Assembly (NCBI RefSeq): GCF_030407495.1
Contig: NZ_JASDDG010000001.1
Coordinates: forward strand, 124,001-188,000
DNA length: 64,000 bases
Reading direction: 5' to 3'
Source: Arthrobacter sp. APC 3897
GTDB taxonomy: Bacteria; Actinomycetota; Actinomycetes; Actinomycetales; Micrococcaceae
In this document: positions 49,844 to 57,999 of the stretch, piece after piece
Numbering within the stretch: position 1 is the first letter of the stretch
How the letters are laid out: each line of letters begins with the position of its first letter
Translations under genes and position numbers: made by a program
The notes under the pieces: model-generated
Databases searched by the model: none
Told to the model about the DNA's origin: nothing
What the model saw: the letters and a program-made list of their open reading frames with translations, nothing else

Positions 49844-49882
49844 TATCCATTTTTATCAAGAAATATAAAAGAATCTGGATAT
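49844..49882. repeat. AT-rich 39-bp element, copy B
   Basis: Same length and orientation as copy A, 367 bp downstream, with shared blocks TATCCATT, TTATCAAG, ATATAA and GGATAT. It ends 18 bp before the likely start codon of the AAA ATPase, in the promoter region. Confidence 0.7.
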
Positions 49883-49887
49883 TGCGC

Positions 49888-49893
49888 TACGAT
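49888..49893 (+). promoter_or_regulatory. Putative -10 box of the AAA ATPase
   Basis: TACGAT is followed by 7 nt and ATG at 49901, a leaderless arrangement. The AT-rich copy B lies in the place of the -35 region. Confidence 0.45.
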
Positions 49894-49900
49894 GGGTGGC

Positions 49901-51070
49901 ATGCACAGTGCCTCGAATCCGTACTCACCTGGAGCTGGACGCCGCCCTTACCATCTGGCTGGCAGAACATCCTTGATCAACGATTTTGACCTCCTGATTT
50001 CGCGTGCTGCCGCCGGGCGCACGGACCGGGGGATAGTGCTGCACGGGTTGCACGGGGTCGGTAAGACTGTGCTGCTCACTGAATTCCGCAAACGGGCTGA
50101 GGACGCCGGATTCCTCGCCATTTCACTCGAGGGAAGGGACGCTGAAGGCGGCCCCAAGGCCGTCCGCGCCAAACTTGCCAGGGGACTGCTGCAGGCGGGG
50201 CGCAAAGCAAACTCCCGCAGCGATACACCGGCCCTGGCAGCTGCCCTGGGAACCATCGCGTCATTCGCTGCCGGCCTGCAGGTCAGCGGGATCGACGTGG
50301 GAGTGGGTGCGCGGCACGGGCGGGGTGACTCGGGAGCTTTTGCCGTGGACCTGGAAGAAACGGTGGAGGACACTGCCGTTGCCCTGGCCGAACGGAAATC
50401 GGCGCTGATCCTGGTGGTGGATGAAATGCAGAGCCTGGATGCGGGGCTGCTGGCGGCACTGCTCGGTGCCCAGCACCAGGCCAACCAGCGGGACTGGCCT
50501 TTCTATCTGGTGGCAGCCGGATTGCCTAACCTGCCGTCCGTCCTGAACCAGTCGCAGCGGTATGCCGAGGGATTGTTCACCTATCGCAGGGTCGGTGCCC
50601 TGGACCGTGAAGACTCCGCAACTGCCCTCACTGCGCCGGCAGCGGAACATGGCGTCTCCTACGATCCGGAGGCGCTGGACCTGCTGCTCAATGCGGCCGG
50701 CGGATATCCGTATTTCCTGCAGGAGTACGGATCTGCCGCGTGGGAGTCAGCCCCGCGCCGGCGGATCAGCCCTGATGACGCCAGGGTGGCAGTGGAAATC
50801 GGCCGGGCACAGCTGGACCAGGGCTTTTTCCCCATGCGCTGGCGCAGGTCCACCAAGGCCGAGCGTGAGTTCCTGCGGCTCATGGCGGTGGACGGGGAAG
50901 GCGGCTCGGGGACGGCAACCCTGGCAGCCCGTGCCGGAAAGAAAATGACGTCCATGACGATGACCCGGGGATCACTCATCCGCAAGGGCATCATCTACGC
51001 ACCCTCGCTGGGCCAGGTCGCTTTCACCGTGCCGGGGATGGCGGACTACGTGCGCCGGGTCACCGGCTAG
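49901..51070 (+). CDS. AAA-family ATPase of unknown role (Orc1/Cdc6- or STAND-like)
   Basis: A soluble 389-aa ATPase. Walker A is GLHGVGKT (49-56), Walker B LVVDEMQS (171-178), with sensor-like residues later (AAGLPNLPS). The end, with KMTSMTMTRGSLIRKGII, looks like a winged helix. The layout matches a group of actinobacterial ATP-binding proteins related to AAA_16 ATPases, of unknown function. No effector domain, such as nuclease, TIR or protease, is attached and none is next door. The ATG at 49901 is preferred for the -10 box; ATG at 49892 is also possible. Confidence 0.7.
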   Translation: MHSASNPYSPGAGRRPYHLAGRTSLINDFDLLISRAAAGRTDRGIVLHGLHGVGKTVLLTEFRKRAEDAGFLAISLEGRDAEGGPKAVRAKLARGLLQAGRKANSRSDTPALAAALGTIASFAAGLQVSGIDVGVGARHGRGDSGAFAVDLEETVEDTAVALAERKSALILVVDEMQSLDAGLLAALLGAQHQANQRDWPFYLVAAGLPNLPSVLNQSQRYAEGLFTYRRVGALDREDSATALTAPAAEHGVSYDPEALDLLLNAAGGYPYFLQEYGSAAWESAPRRRISPDDARVAVEIGRAQLDQGFFPMRWRRSTKAEREFLRLMAVDGEGGSGTATLAARAGKKMTSMTMTRGSLIRKGIIYAPSLGQVAFTVPGMADYVRRVTG

Positions 51071-51146
51071 ACTGGGGGTTTTGGGCCGGACCACGGTTTT
51101 GCCCACGCTCGGCACCAAAGGACGGCACGCTATTTCTTCTTCATCC

Positions 51147-52841
51147 ATGGTTCCCTTCGGCCGCTCGCTGGCTGCAGGTGTTTTGTCCCTGGGTCTCATC
51201 CTGAGCGGCTGTGCCGGACAACCGGCACCCACTGAAGGAACTGGAACAAGTACCCCGGAAGCGCCTGCGGTCAGCCTGCAGCAGCCGGGGGCTCTCCGCG
51301 GAGTATTTGACGGGGGAGCGGGCCCGGCTTCGCTGGCGGCCAGCAGTGCGTTCTATGCTTCCAGCCCTGCTGCGGTGGTACTGGGGCCGGGTGCCCCTGC
51401 AGCCGCGGGGCAGGCGTCGGCCGCGGCAGTGGGACTGGGTGTTCCGCTGCTGGTGGTCGAGCCGGGAAATGAGCAGCAGGTTGCCGGTGAACTTGAGCGG
51501 CTGGGGGCTGAAGCCGTGGTCCTCTACGGCGCACCGGCTGCCGGCTGGGCCGCCGTCGCAGGGGACCGGGTACAGGTTCCCGGCCCCGCAGACGCTGATG
51601 GCTTCCAGTCGCTGCTGAGCCTCGATGCTGTCCCGGCCGAAGCAGCGCCGCTGGTGGCCGCCGTTGCCGCCATGGAACGTGACGCGGAGCTCTCGGTGCC
51701 TGGTCTGGAGGCCGCAGCGCCGAAAGAAACCGCTGCTTCTGCTGCAGCTTCCGCGGACCAGCAGGACAATGCTCCTGTTCAACAGCTGCCGGAGTACAAG
51801 CCGGCCGGGGCCGGGACGGACGCCATGGTGCTGGCAACGGAGGACCCGGCGTCGGCCGCGGCAGTCGCCACGGCCCGTGCCGCGGGGGCCGAGGTGCGCA
51901 TGGTGGAGACCGCGGATCCCCGTGCGGACCCGGCCGTCATCGAGGATTTGCGCAGCCGCCGCGACGGCGGAATCTACGCTGCGGGCAATGCCTTCGGCGG
52001 CGGGGAGAACTTTGCCGCACACACCGACGTCGCCCTCAATGCACCGGAGTTGCCCGGCGGCGGGCAGACCGTCTTCCCGGGGCGGCGCATGGTGGCGCTT
52101 TACGGGCACCCCAGCGGGGGAAGCCTCGGAGTCCTGGGCGAGCAGGGGATGGGCGAGACCATCACCCGGGCCGGGGAGACAGCTGCGCAGTACCAGCCGT
52201 ACAGCTCCGAGCCGGTGGTGCCTGCACTGGAGATCATTACCACCGTAGCCAGTTCCGGGCCCGGTGCAGACGGAGACTACTCCGAGGAGACAGCGGCGGA
52301 GGACCTGCTGCCCTGGATCGAAGCCGCCGGCGAGGCGGGCATCTACGTTGTCCTGGACCTCCAGCCCGGCTACAGCACCTTCCTGAACCAGGCCCTGAGG
52401 TACGAGGAGCTGCTGAAGTACCCGCATGTGGGACTGGCGCTGGATGCGGAATGGAGGCTGGCTCCGGGACAGCGGCATCTGGAACAGATCGGGTCCGTGG
52501 ACGCGGCGGAAATCAACGAAGTATCTGCATGGCTTGCTGATCTCACCCAGGAAAATGTCCTGCCGCAGAAGCTGTTCATGCTGCACCAGTTCAACCTGTC
52601 AATGATCCGCAACCGGGATCAGCTCAACGTCAGCCACAGTGAGCTGGCAGTCAGCCTCCACGCTGACGGGCACGGAACACCGGGCCAGAAACTGGACACT
52701 TGGAATGCCCTGCGGGACGGGCTGCAGCCGGAAATCTGGCCGGGCTGGAAGAACTTCTACGACGAAGACACTCCCACCCTGACTCCGGAGCAGACGTTCA
52801 CGCAGATCGAGCCCATGCCCTGGTTTATTTCCTACCAGTAG
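51147..52841 (+). CDS. Large secreted lipoprotein, cell-wall-binding-like
   Basis: A lipoprotein with signal peptide VPFGRSLAAGVLSLGLILSGC and lipobox Cys22 (LSGC), 564 aa in total. The N-terminal part, with AAVVLGPGAP and GVPLLVVEPG, resembles cell-wall-binding repeat 2 modules. The C-terminal part after about 340 has LLPWIEAAGEAGIYVVLDLQ and VGLALDAEWRLAPG, which suggest a TIM-barrel glycosidase-like domain with acidic residues. I do not know its substrate. No ribosome binding site is clear; a TTG at 51081 would add 22 residues but give an overlong n-region. Convergent with surf1. Confidence 0.7.
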   Translation: MVPFGRSLAAGVLSLGLILSGCAGQPAPTEGTGTSTPEAPAVSLQQPGALRGVFDGGAGPASLAASSAFYASSPAAVVLGPGAPAAAGQASAAAVGLGVPLLVVEPGNEQQVAGELERLGAEAVVLYGAPAAGWAAVAGDRVQVPGPADADGFQSLLSLDAVPAEAAPLVAAVAAMERDAELSVPGLEAAAPKETAASAAASADQQDNAPVQQLPEYKPAGAGTDAMVLATEDPASAAAVATARAAGAEVRMVETADPRADPAVIEDLRSRRDGGIYAAGNAFGGGENFAAHTDVALNAPELPGGGQTVFPGRRMVALYGHPSGGSLGVLGEQGMGETITRAGETAAQYQPYSSEPVVPALEIITTVASSGPGADGDYSEETAAEDLLPWIEAAGEAGIYVVLDLQPGYSTFLNQALRYEELLKYPHVGLALDAEWRLAPGQRHLEQIGSVDAAEINEVSAWLADLTQENVLPQKLFMLHQFNLSMIRNRDQLNVSHSELAVSLHADGHGTPGQKLDTWNALRDGLQPEIWPGWKNFYDEDTPTLTPEQTFTQIEPMPWFISYQ

Positions 52842-52844
52842 GAC

Positions 52845-53717
52845 CTAGTAGCCCTGCGCGTCCAGCAGGGCGTCTTCCTCATCTTCCTGGGTACTGCCGC
52901 GCTTCTTCCGCGGACGGCGGGGGCGGCTCGGAGCGGGGTGCGCGGCAATCATTTCGTCGTCGTCCTCTTCCCACTCATCGTCATCGCCGTACTTCAGGTT
53001 CAGCGCTTCCTGGCGGGCAGCGTAGCCGAGCCCGACAAACAGCATGACGCCGAACGCGAACCACTGCATGGCGTAGGAAAGGTGCGGGCCCTCATCCACT
53101 GACGGCTTGGGGGCAGCTTCCGGAACGATGCCGGGGCGCGGGTCCTCGCCGGCCATCAGCCCGTAGGCTCCCTGCTCCAGCGCGTAGCCCACCTCATCCT
53201 GGTACTGGCTCAGATTGATGGACGCCAGCTGGCCCTCGGGCGCGCCGCGGCTCACGTCCGGTTCGGCAGGCTTGATGCGCGCGACGACGGTCACTTCACC
53301 GCCGGGAGCGGCGGGCACGGCATCCGGTTTACCGGCTTCGTCATTGCCGATCGGCAGCCATCCACGGTTGATCACCACTGCGGTGCCGTCGGAGAGTTTG
53401 AGCGGGACCACTACTTCATAGCCGGCGCGTCCGCTCAGCGGCCGGTTCCGGACAATGCGCTGGTTCGCGGTGTCGTAAACCCCCGTCATGGAAACCGGCA
53501 GCCATTCCCTGGCGGGGTCATAGTCCTCAAAGAGGGGAGCGGCTTCCTCGAAAGGCACCGGGGCGGCGTCGTAGTTGTTGACGACGTTGCCGATGTCATC
53601 CCGGATGGCATCACGGCGGTCCAGCTGCCACATGCCCAGGGCGGAGCACGCAACGGAGAGCAGAGCGGTCAGGGCGAACCAGCCCAGCCAGCGGCCGGAG
53701 AGGAGGAAGCGGTACAT
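52845..53717 (-). CDS. SURF1-family cytochrome oxidase assembly protein
   Basis: SURF1-like protein of 290 aa with two membrane helices (about 10-28 and 214-232) enclosing an external domain with NQRIVRNRPLSGRAGYEVVVPL and VVINRGWLP. The family helps build cytochrome c oxidase, likely in haem A insertion, which fits ctaB and ctaA elsewhere in the window. A highly charged tail of about 50 residues (DDDEWEEDDDE, then Arg/Lys-rich) follows the second helix in the cytosol. It starts at the base after the stop of the small gene upstream. Confidence 0.88.
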   Translation of the reverse strand: MYRFLLSGRWLGWFALTALLSVACSALGMWQLDRRDAIRDDIGNVVNNYDAAPVPFEEAAPLFEDYDPAREWLPVSMTGVYDTANQRIVRNRPLSGRAGYEVVVPLKLSDGTAVVINRGWLPIGNDEAGKPDAVPAAPGGEVTVVARIKPAEPDVSRGAPEGQLASINLSQYQDEVGYALEQGAYGLMAGEDPRPGIVPEAAPKPSVDEGPHLSYAMQWFAFGVMLFVGLGYAARQEALNLKYGDDDEWEEDDDEMIAAHPAPSRPRRPRKKRGSTQEDEEDALLDAQGY

Positions 53718-54020
53718 CTAGGCGGTCCCGCTTCCGTTGTCCGTGGGAGCAGGCGCGCCGCTTAGGGGCAGCGTCTGCTTCCAGAGATCGCGGGTCTGCA
53801 GATAATCCTCGAGCCACCCGCGGTGTTCATCACAGGCCAGCCAGATCTTCCGGCGTTCCGGAGTATGGATCCGCGGATTGTTCCACAGCAGCTGCCACTG
53901 CGCGTCTGCACGGCACCCCTTCCGGGAGCAGACGGCGGCAGCGCCGGCGCCTGGATCCGACGGTGCGGATTCGGGCCGGACAGCCCCGGTGGTCCGGGCC
54001 AGTTGGTCGAGAAGATTCAT
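53718..54020 (-). CDS. Conserved hypothetical protein, Cys/His-rich
   Basis: A 100-aa soluble protein with two Cys in VCSRKGC and CDEH later, a pattern that could bind zinc. It also contains a conserved-looking WQLLWNNPRIHTPERR stretch. Small proteins of this type sit next to surf1 genes in actinobacteria. It overlaps the DUF3099 gene by 4 bp and abuts surf1, so the three are one operon. Function unknown. Confidence 0.75.
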   Translation of the reverse strand: MNLLDQLARTTGAVRPESAPSDPGAGAAAVCSRKGCRADAQWQLLWNNPRIHTPERRKIWLACDEHRGWLEDYLQTRDLWKQTLPLSGAPAPTDNGSGTA

Positions 54021-54439
54021 GCTGAAGGTGGTGCCTTATCGTCGTGAGGGCCAGCAGGGGGCTCGTCGTCAGCGAGCTCACCGTGCAGTACTGCGGTTTC
54101 GGGGGAGTCATGAGGGTCGGGCTCACCGGGCTGACGGGCGCGGGGTGCTTCGATCGCGGGGGCGGGGAGCTCATCAATCATGGACTCCGAGGCGGTCATG
54201 TTCCGCGTATCGGATCCTCCGTTGGCGATGATCACGGCGAAATACGGAAGGACGACGGCGCCGGCCACCACCACCCACAGCAGCCATCCGTGCACCACGA
54301 ACAGCAGGAACAGGCAGACCAGGCGGATGCCCATGGACACCGAATACTTGATCATGCGTTCGCGCATCTCATCAGTGTGCGCCGTGCGTGCGTCCGTGAT
54401 CCGGGGGACCTGACCGCCGCGGCTGGATTCCTTGTTCAT
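54017..54439 (-). CDS. DUF3099 membrane protein
   Basis: A 140-aa protein with two close hydrophobic helices (about 36-77: MGIRLVCLFLLFVVHGWLL then a second) and the DUF3099 lead-in ITDARTAHTDEMRERM. The last 60 residues are acidic and Pro-rich and probably disordered. The ATG at 54439 gives the family start; the frame upstream has no ribosome binding site. Function unknown; the operon suggests a link with oxidase assembly. Confidence 0.8.
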   Translation of the reverse strand: MNKESSRGGQVPRITDARTAHTDEMRERMIKYSVSMGIRLVCLFLLFVVHGWLLWVVVAGAVVLPYFAVIIANGGSDTRNMTASESMIDELPAPAIEAPRARQPGEPDPHDSPETAVLHGELADDEPPAGPHDDKAPPSA

Positions 54440-54554
54440 CACTCTCCCAAACAGATTTCCCCATTGTCGCACCGGTTGCTGTGATGTTGAAGTCGGAACC
54501 AGCCCGGCTAGGATCGATTCCTGTCACCCCCACACTCTCAGCGGAGGAATATCT

Positions 54555-55283
54555 GTGCAGAACAACACCCAGCCGTCCACCGGCCGCAGCGTCCTGGTTA
54601 CCGGCGGAAACCGCGGAATCGGGCTGGCCATAGCCCAGGCATTCGTTGCCAACGGCGATCAGGTTGCAATCACCTACCGCAGCGGAGACGTGCCGGAAGG
54701 CATGCTCGGCGTCAAAGCGGATGTGACCGACATGGCATCGGTGGACGCCGCCTTCACCGAGGTTGAGGCAGCCCACGGCCCCGTGGAAGTACTGGTGGCC
54801 AACGCCGGTATCACCCGCGATACCCTGCTGCTGCGCATGAGCGAGGATGACTTCACCGACGTCGTGGACACCAACCTCACCGGAGCCTTCCGGGTCATCA
54901 AGCGGGCATCCAAGGGCATGATCAAGCTGCGCCGCGGGCGGGTTGTCCTGATCTCCTCAGTGGTGGGCCTGTACGGCTCGCCCGGCCAGATCAACTACGC
55001 GGCCTCCAAGTCCGGCCTGATCGGTATTGCCCGGTCACTCACCCGCGAGCTGGGGTCACGGAACATCACCGCCAACGTGGTGGCTCCGGGCTTCATCAAC
55101 ACGGACATGACCAAGGCCCTGCCCGAGGACACACAGAAGAACTACCTCTCCTCCATTCCGGCCAACCGGTTCGCCGAACCGGAAGAGGTTGCCTCCGTGG
55201 TGCGCTGGATTGCGGGACCCGAGGCCTCCTACATTTCCGGCGCCGTCATCCCTGTTGACGGCGGCCTGGGAATGGGTCACTAA
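54555..55283 (+). CDS. fabG: 3-oxoacyl-ACP reductase FabG
   Basis: NADPH-dependent SDR of 242 aa, reducing 3-oxoacyl-ACP in fatty-acid elongation. The cofactor motif is TGGNRGIG (16-23), NAG follows at about 83, and the catalytic triad is complete: Ser135, Tyr148 and Lys152 in YAASK. It resembles MabA/FabG1 of mycobacteria. The GTG at 54555 follows GGAGGAATATCT with good spacing. Confidence 0.92.
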   Translation: MQNNTQPSTGRSVLVTGGNRGIGLAIAQAFVANGDQVAITYRSGDVPEGMLGVKADVTDMASVDAAFTEVEAAHGPVEVLVANAGITRDTLLLRMSEDDFTDVVDTNLTGAFRVIKRASKGMIKLRRGRVVLISSVVGLYGSPGQINYAASKSGLIGIARSLTRELGSRNITANVVAPGFINTDMTKALPEDTQKNYLSSIPANRFAEPEEVASVVRWIAGPEASYISGAVIPVDGGLGMGH

Positions 55284-55403
55284 GTTCCGGAAGGGAATCC
55301 TTGGAGGTTTCCACCACTTCGCGGATCACTCCCGGCTGGCAGGATGGGAGAAGTTGCGCATCATTTTGTTCAGTTTCGACAAAACTCTCACAAAGGAGAA
55401 CCC

Positions 55404-56171
55404 ATGGGCCTGCTGGACGGCAAAGCCGCCATCGTCACCGGATCCTCACGCGGCATCGGAGCGGAGGTGGCCAAGTACCTGGCCGCCGAAGGTGCCGGCG
55501 TGGTGGTCAACTACCGCCAGAAGGCTCCCCGGGCCAACAAGGTTGTCACCGGCATTGAAAACGACGGCGGCCGCGCCGTCGCAGTGGGTGCCGACCTGAC
55601 CTCCTCCGAGGGCCCGGCCGCCCTGGTTGCCGCCGCCGCGGAGAACTTCGGCGGCCTGGACGTACTGGTGCTGAACGCCTCCGGCGGCATGGAAACCGGC
55701 GTCGAGGAGGACTATGCGCTGAAGCTCAACCGCGACGCGCAGGTGAATATGCTCAAGGCGGCCCTGGAGGTCATGCCCGCGGGATCCCGGGTGGTTTTCG
55801 TCACCAGCCACCAGGCGCACTTCATCAATTCGGTGCCCACCATGCCCGAATACGAGCCCGTGGCCCGCAGCAAGCGCGCCGGCGAGGATGCCCTGCGGGA
55901 CATGCTGCCGCAGCTTGAGCAGAAGGGCATCACCCTGGTGGTGGTTTCCGGGGACATGATCGAGGGAACTGTCACGGCCACGCTCCTGGACCGGGCCAAC
56001 CCCGGGGCCATCGAGGCGCGCCGGACGGAAGCCGGAAAGCTGTACTCGGTCCAGGAATTCGGCGCTGAAGTGGCCCGGATGGCCATTGCGGACGTCTCCC
56101 ACGGACACACCGAATACGTGGGCGGAGCGGACTACCTCGGCGCTGCGGGCGAGGTGCCCGCGCAGGGCTAG
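55404..56171 (+). CDS. SDR-family oxidoreductase with atypical active site
   Basis: A 255-aa short-chain dehydrogenase with a normal cofactor motif TGSSRGIG (12-19) and NASGG (91-95). The active-site region reads MPEYEPVARSKRAGEDAL. The Lys of YxxxK aligns with Lys157, but the Tyr position is Val153; the nearest Tyr is 150. The Ser may be Ser135. So it binds NAD(P) but may not catalyse standard hydride transfer. CAAAGGAGAA precedes the ATG at 55404. It is 120 bp after fabG and may be co-transcribed. Confidence 0.82.
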   Translation: MGLLDGKAAIVTGSSRGIGAEVAKYLAAEGAGVVVNYRQKAPRANKVVTGIENDGGRAVAVGADLTSSEGPAALVAAAAENFGGLDVLVLNASGGMETGVEEDYALKLNRDAQVNMLKAALEVMPAGSRVVFVTSHQAHFINSVPTMPEYEPVARSKRAGEDALRDMLPQLEQKGITLVVVSGDMIEGTVTATLLDRANPGAIEARRTEAGKLYSVQEFGAEVARMAIADVSHGHTEYVGGADYLGAAGEVPAQG

Positions 56172-56174
56172 TTC

Positions 56175-57104
56175 CTACAGCTTCACAAAGTGCTGCACCA
56201 CGTCCAGATTGGGCAGGTTCAGCACGGCATCCGCGGCGGCCTGCACTGCCGGTTTGGCGTTGAACGCCACCCCCAGTGCGGCCGCCGCCAGCATGTCCAG
56301 GTCATTGGCGCCGTCGCCCACCGCAATGGTGTGGCGCTGTTCGATGCCCTGGGCTGCTGCCCAGCCGCGCAGGGACTCGGCCTTGACCGCACGGTCCACC
56401 ACGGGGCCTTCCACGGTGCCGGTCAGCACGCCGTCCTGTACGCCCAGGAGATTGGCCCTGGCATAGGTGAGCTGCAGGCGCTCCGCCAGCGGATCCAGGA
56501 CCTGGCTGAAGCCGCCTGACACCACGGCCACCGCGTGCCCGGCAGTCAGGAATTCCTTGACCAGCAATTCCGCGCCGTCGGACAACTCAATGCGGGCACC
56601 CACTGCCGGGATGACGGACTCCGGCAGTCCGGCCAGCGCCCTGACACGCTGATGCAGGCTTTGGGCAAAGTCCAGTTCGCCGCGCATCGCCGCTTCAGTG
56701 ACGGCGGCAACCTCGGCTTCGCGGCCTGCGTGGGCGGCCAGCAGTTCAATGACTTCCTGCTTGATCAGGGTGGAATCCACATCCATGACCAGCAGTTTGC
56801 GTGCCGGCTCCAGCAGGGAGGAGGGCACGACGGCGCTGGCGGCACCGCGGGCATCCCCGCCAAGTGCCGCCGCGGCTGCGGTGACCGCCATCCGCAGCGT
56901 TTCGATGCCGCCGTCGTACTCCACCAGCAGCTTGGTGACGGCGTAACCGTCCCCCGCGGCGTTCTCAAGTTCCAGGATGCGGGCGCCGGCAACGCCGGCG
57001 GCCTGCTGGATCGCCGAGAGGTAGGCGCCGCTCAGCTCCCGCCCGTAGCTGACGACACCATAGAGCGGTGCTGCGTTGTTTTCGGAGGAGTCTTGGGCGG
57101 GCAT
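56175..57104 (-). CDS. serB: Phosphoserine phosphatase
   Basis: SerB, 309 aa, completes serine synthesis by dephosphorylating phosphoserine. An N-terminal ACT-like regulatory part (1-90) precedes the HAD domain, with motif I MDVDSTLI (107-114), motif II VVSGGFSQ and motif IV GDGANDLDML (about 267). The ATG at 57104 gives this layout; the longer open frame crosses the divergent ABC gene start. Convergent with the SDR gene, 3 bp apart. Confidence 0.93.
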   Translation of the reverse strand: MPAQDSSENNAAPLYGVVSYGRELSGAYLSAIQQAAGVAGARILELENAAGDGYAVTKLLVEYDGGIETLRMAVTAAAAALGGDARGAASAVVPSSLLEPARKLLVMDVDSTLIKQEVIELLAAHAGREAEVAAVTEAAMRGELDFAQSLHQRVRALAGLPESVIPAVGARIELSDGAELLVKEFLTAGHAVAVVSGGFSQVLDPLAERLQLTYARANLLGVQDGVLTGTVEGPVVDRAVKAESLRGWAAAQGIEQRHTIAVGDGANDLDMLAAAALGVAFNAKPAVQAAADAVLNLPNLDVVQHFVKL

Positions 57105-57175
57105 TGCGTATCCGTTTCTGCTGACTGGGCGGGAAGTGCGGGGCACGCGTTTAGCCATCGGCCCTTTCTTTAGCC

Positions 57176-57181
57176 TAATGT
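57176..57181 (+). promoter_or_regulatory. Putative -10 box of a leaderless promoter
   Basis: TAATGT ends 8 nt before the ATG at 57190. There is no Shine-Dalgarno, and this supports 57190 over the ATG at 57178. Confidence 0.35.
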
Positions 57182-57189
57182 CTAGTGCT

Positions 57190-57975
57190 ATGAGTGATGT
57201 TCTTGAATTTGCTGCCGTAAGTGTCGTTCGCGGCGGCAAGACCCTGTTGGATGCAGTTGACTGGCAGGTCAAGGAGGGGGAGCGCTGGGTCATCATGGGC
57301 CCCAACGGCGCCGGGAAAACCACTCTGCTGCAGATCGCCGGCGGGCGCATGCACCCCACCCGCGGAGTCGCCGGAATCCTTGAGGAAGTCCTCGGAACCG
57401 TTGATGTCTTTGAGCTCCGTCCCCGGATCGGCCTGGCCTCAGCTGCCCTGGCGAACCAGATTCCGGAACACGAAACCGTGCTCAACGTGGTGCTGACCGC
57501 TTCCTACGGCATGACCGGCCGGTGGCGGGAAAAGTACGAAAAGCTGGACGAACGCCGCGCATTCCGCCTCCTCCATGACTGGGGGATGTCCACCTTCATG
57601 AACCGTAACTTTGCCTCCCTGAGCGAGGGTGAGCGCAAGCGCGTGCAGATTGCCCGCGCCCTGATGACTGATCCCGAGCTCCTGCTGCTGGACGAGCCGG
57701 CCGCCGGCCTGGACCTCGCCGGCCGGGAGGACCTCGTGGCGCGCCTGTCCGAACTGGCCGCGGATGAAGAGGCGCCGGCCATGGTGCTCGTCACGCACCA
57801 CCTGGAAGAGGTGCCCCCGGGCTTCACCCACGCGTTGCTCCTGCGCGACGGCGGCGTGGTGGCCTCGGGTCCCATCGAAGAAGTCTTCACCGAGGAAAAC
57901 CTCAGCACCGCCTTTGATGTGCCGCTGAACGTACAGCACGACGGCGGCCGCTGGTCCGCCACTGCACGCCGCTGA
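57190..57975 (+). CDS. ABC transporter ATP-binding protein
   Basis: A 261-aa ATPase with Walker A GPNGAGKTT, signature LSEGERKR, Walker B LLLDEPAAGLD and switch His VTHHLEEV. The signature has Glu in place of Gly (LSEGE), as in some cytosolic ABC ATPases of the ModF type. No permease gene is next to it; the next gene is a TauE-like protein, which does not use ATPases. It could act on its own or with a distant permease. Confidence 0.85.
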   Translation: MSDVLEFAAVSVVRGGKTLLDAVDWQVKEGERWVIMGPNGAGKTTLLQIAGGRMHPTRGVAGILEEVLGTVDVFELRPRIGLASAALANQIPEHETVLNVVLTASYGMTGRWREKYEKLDERRAFRLLHDWGMSTFMNRNFASLSEGERKRVQIARALMTDPELLLLDEPAAGLDLAGREDLVARLSELAADEEAPAMVLVTHHLEEVPPGFTHALLLRDGGVVASGPIEEVFTEENLSTAFDVPLNVQHDGGRWSATARR

Positions 57976-57999
57976 CCGTCGCACAGCACGCACTTTTTC

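Larger units (their letters stand above)
49337..49900. other. Gene-free region with duplicated AT-rich element
   Basis: About 560 bp separate the ABC-F gene from the AAA ATPase. It holds the ABC-F terminator, two 39-bp AT-rich elements (49477-49515 and 49844-49882) and about 330 bp of GC-rich sequence between them, in which I find no gene. Short frames crossing it lack family character. Confidence 0.7.

Noticed and set aside
49636-49989. Short plus-strand open frame in the gap before the AAA ATPase
   Set aside because: It overlaps the AT-rich element and the ATPase start in another frame, and has no ribosome binding site.
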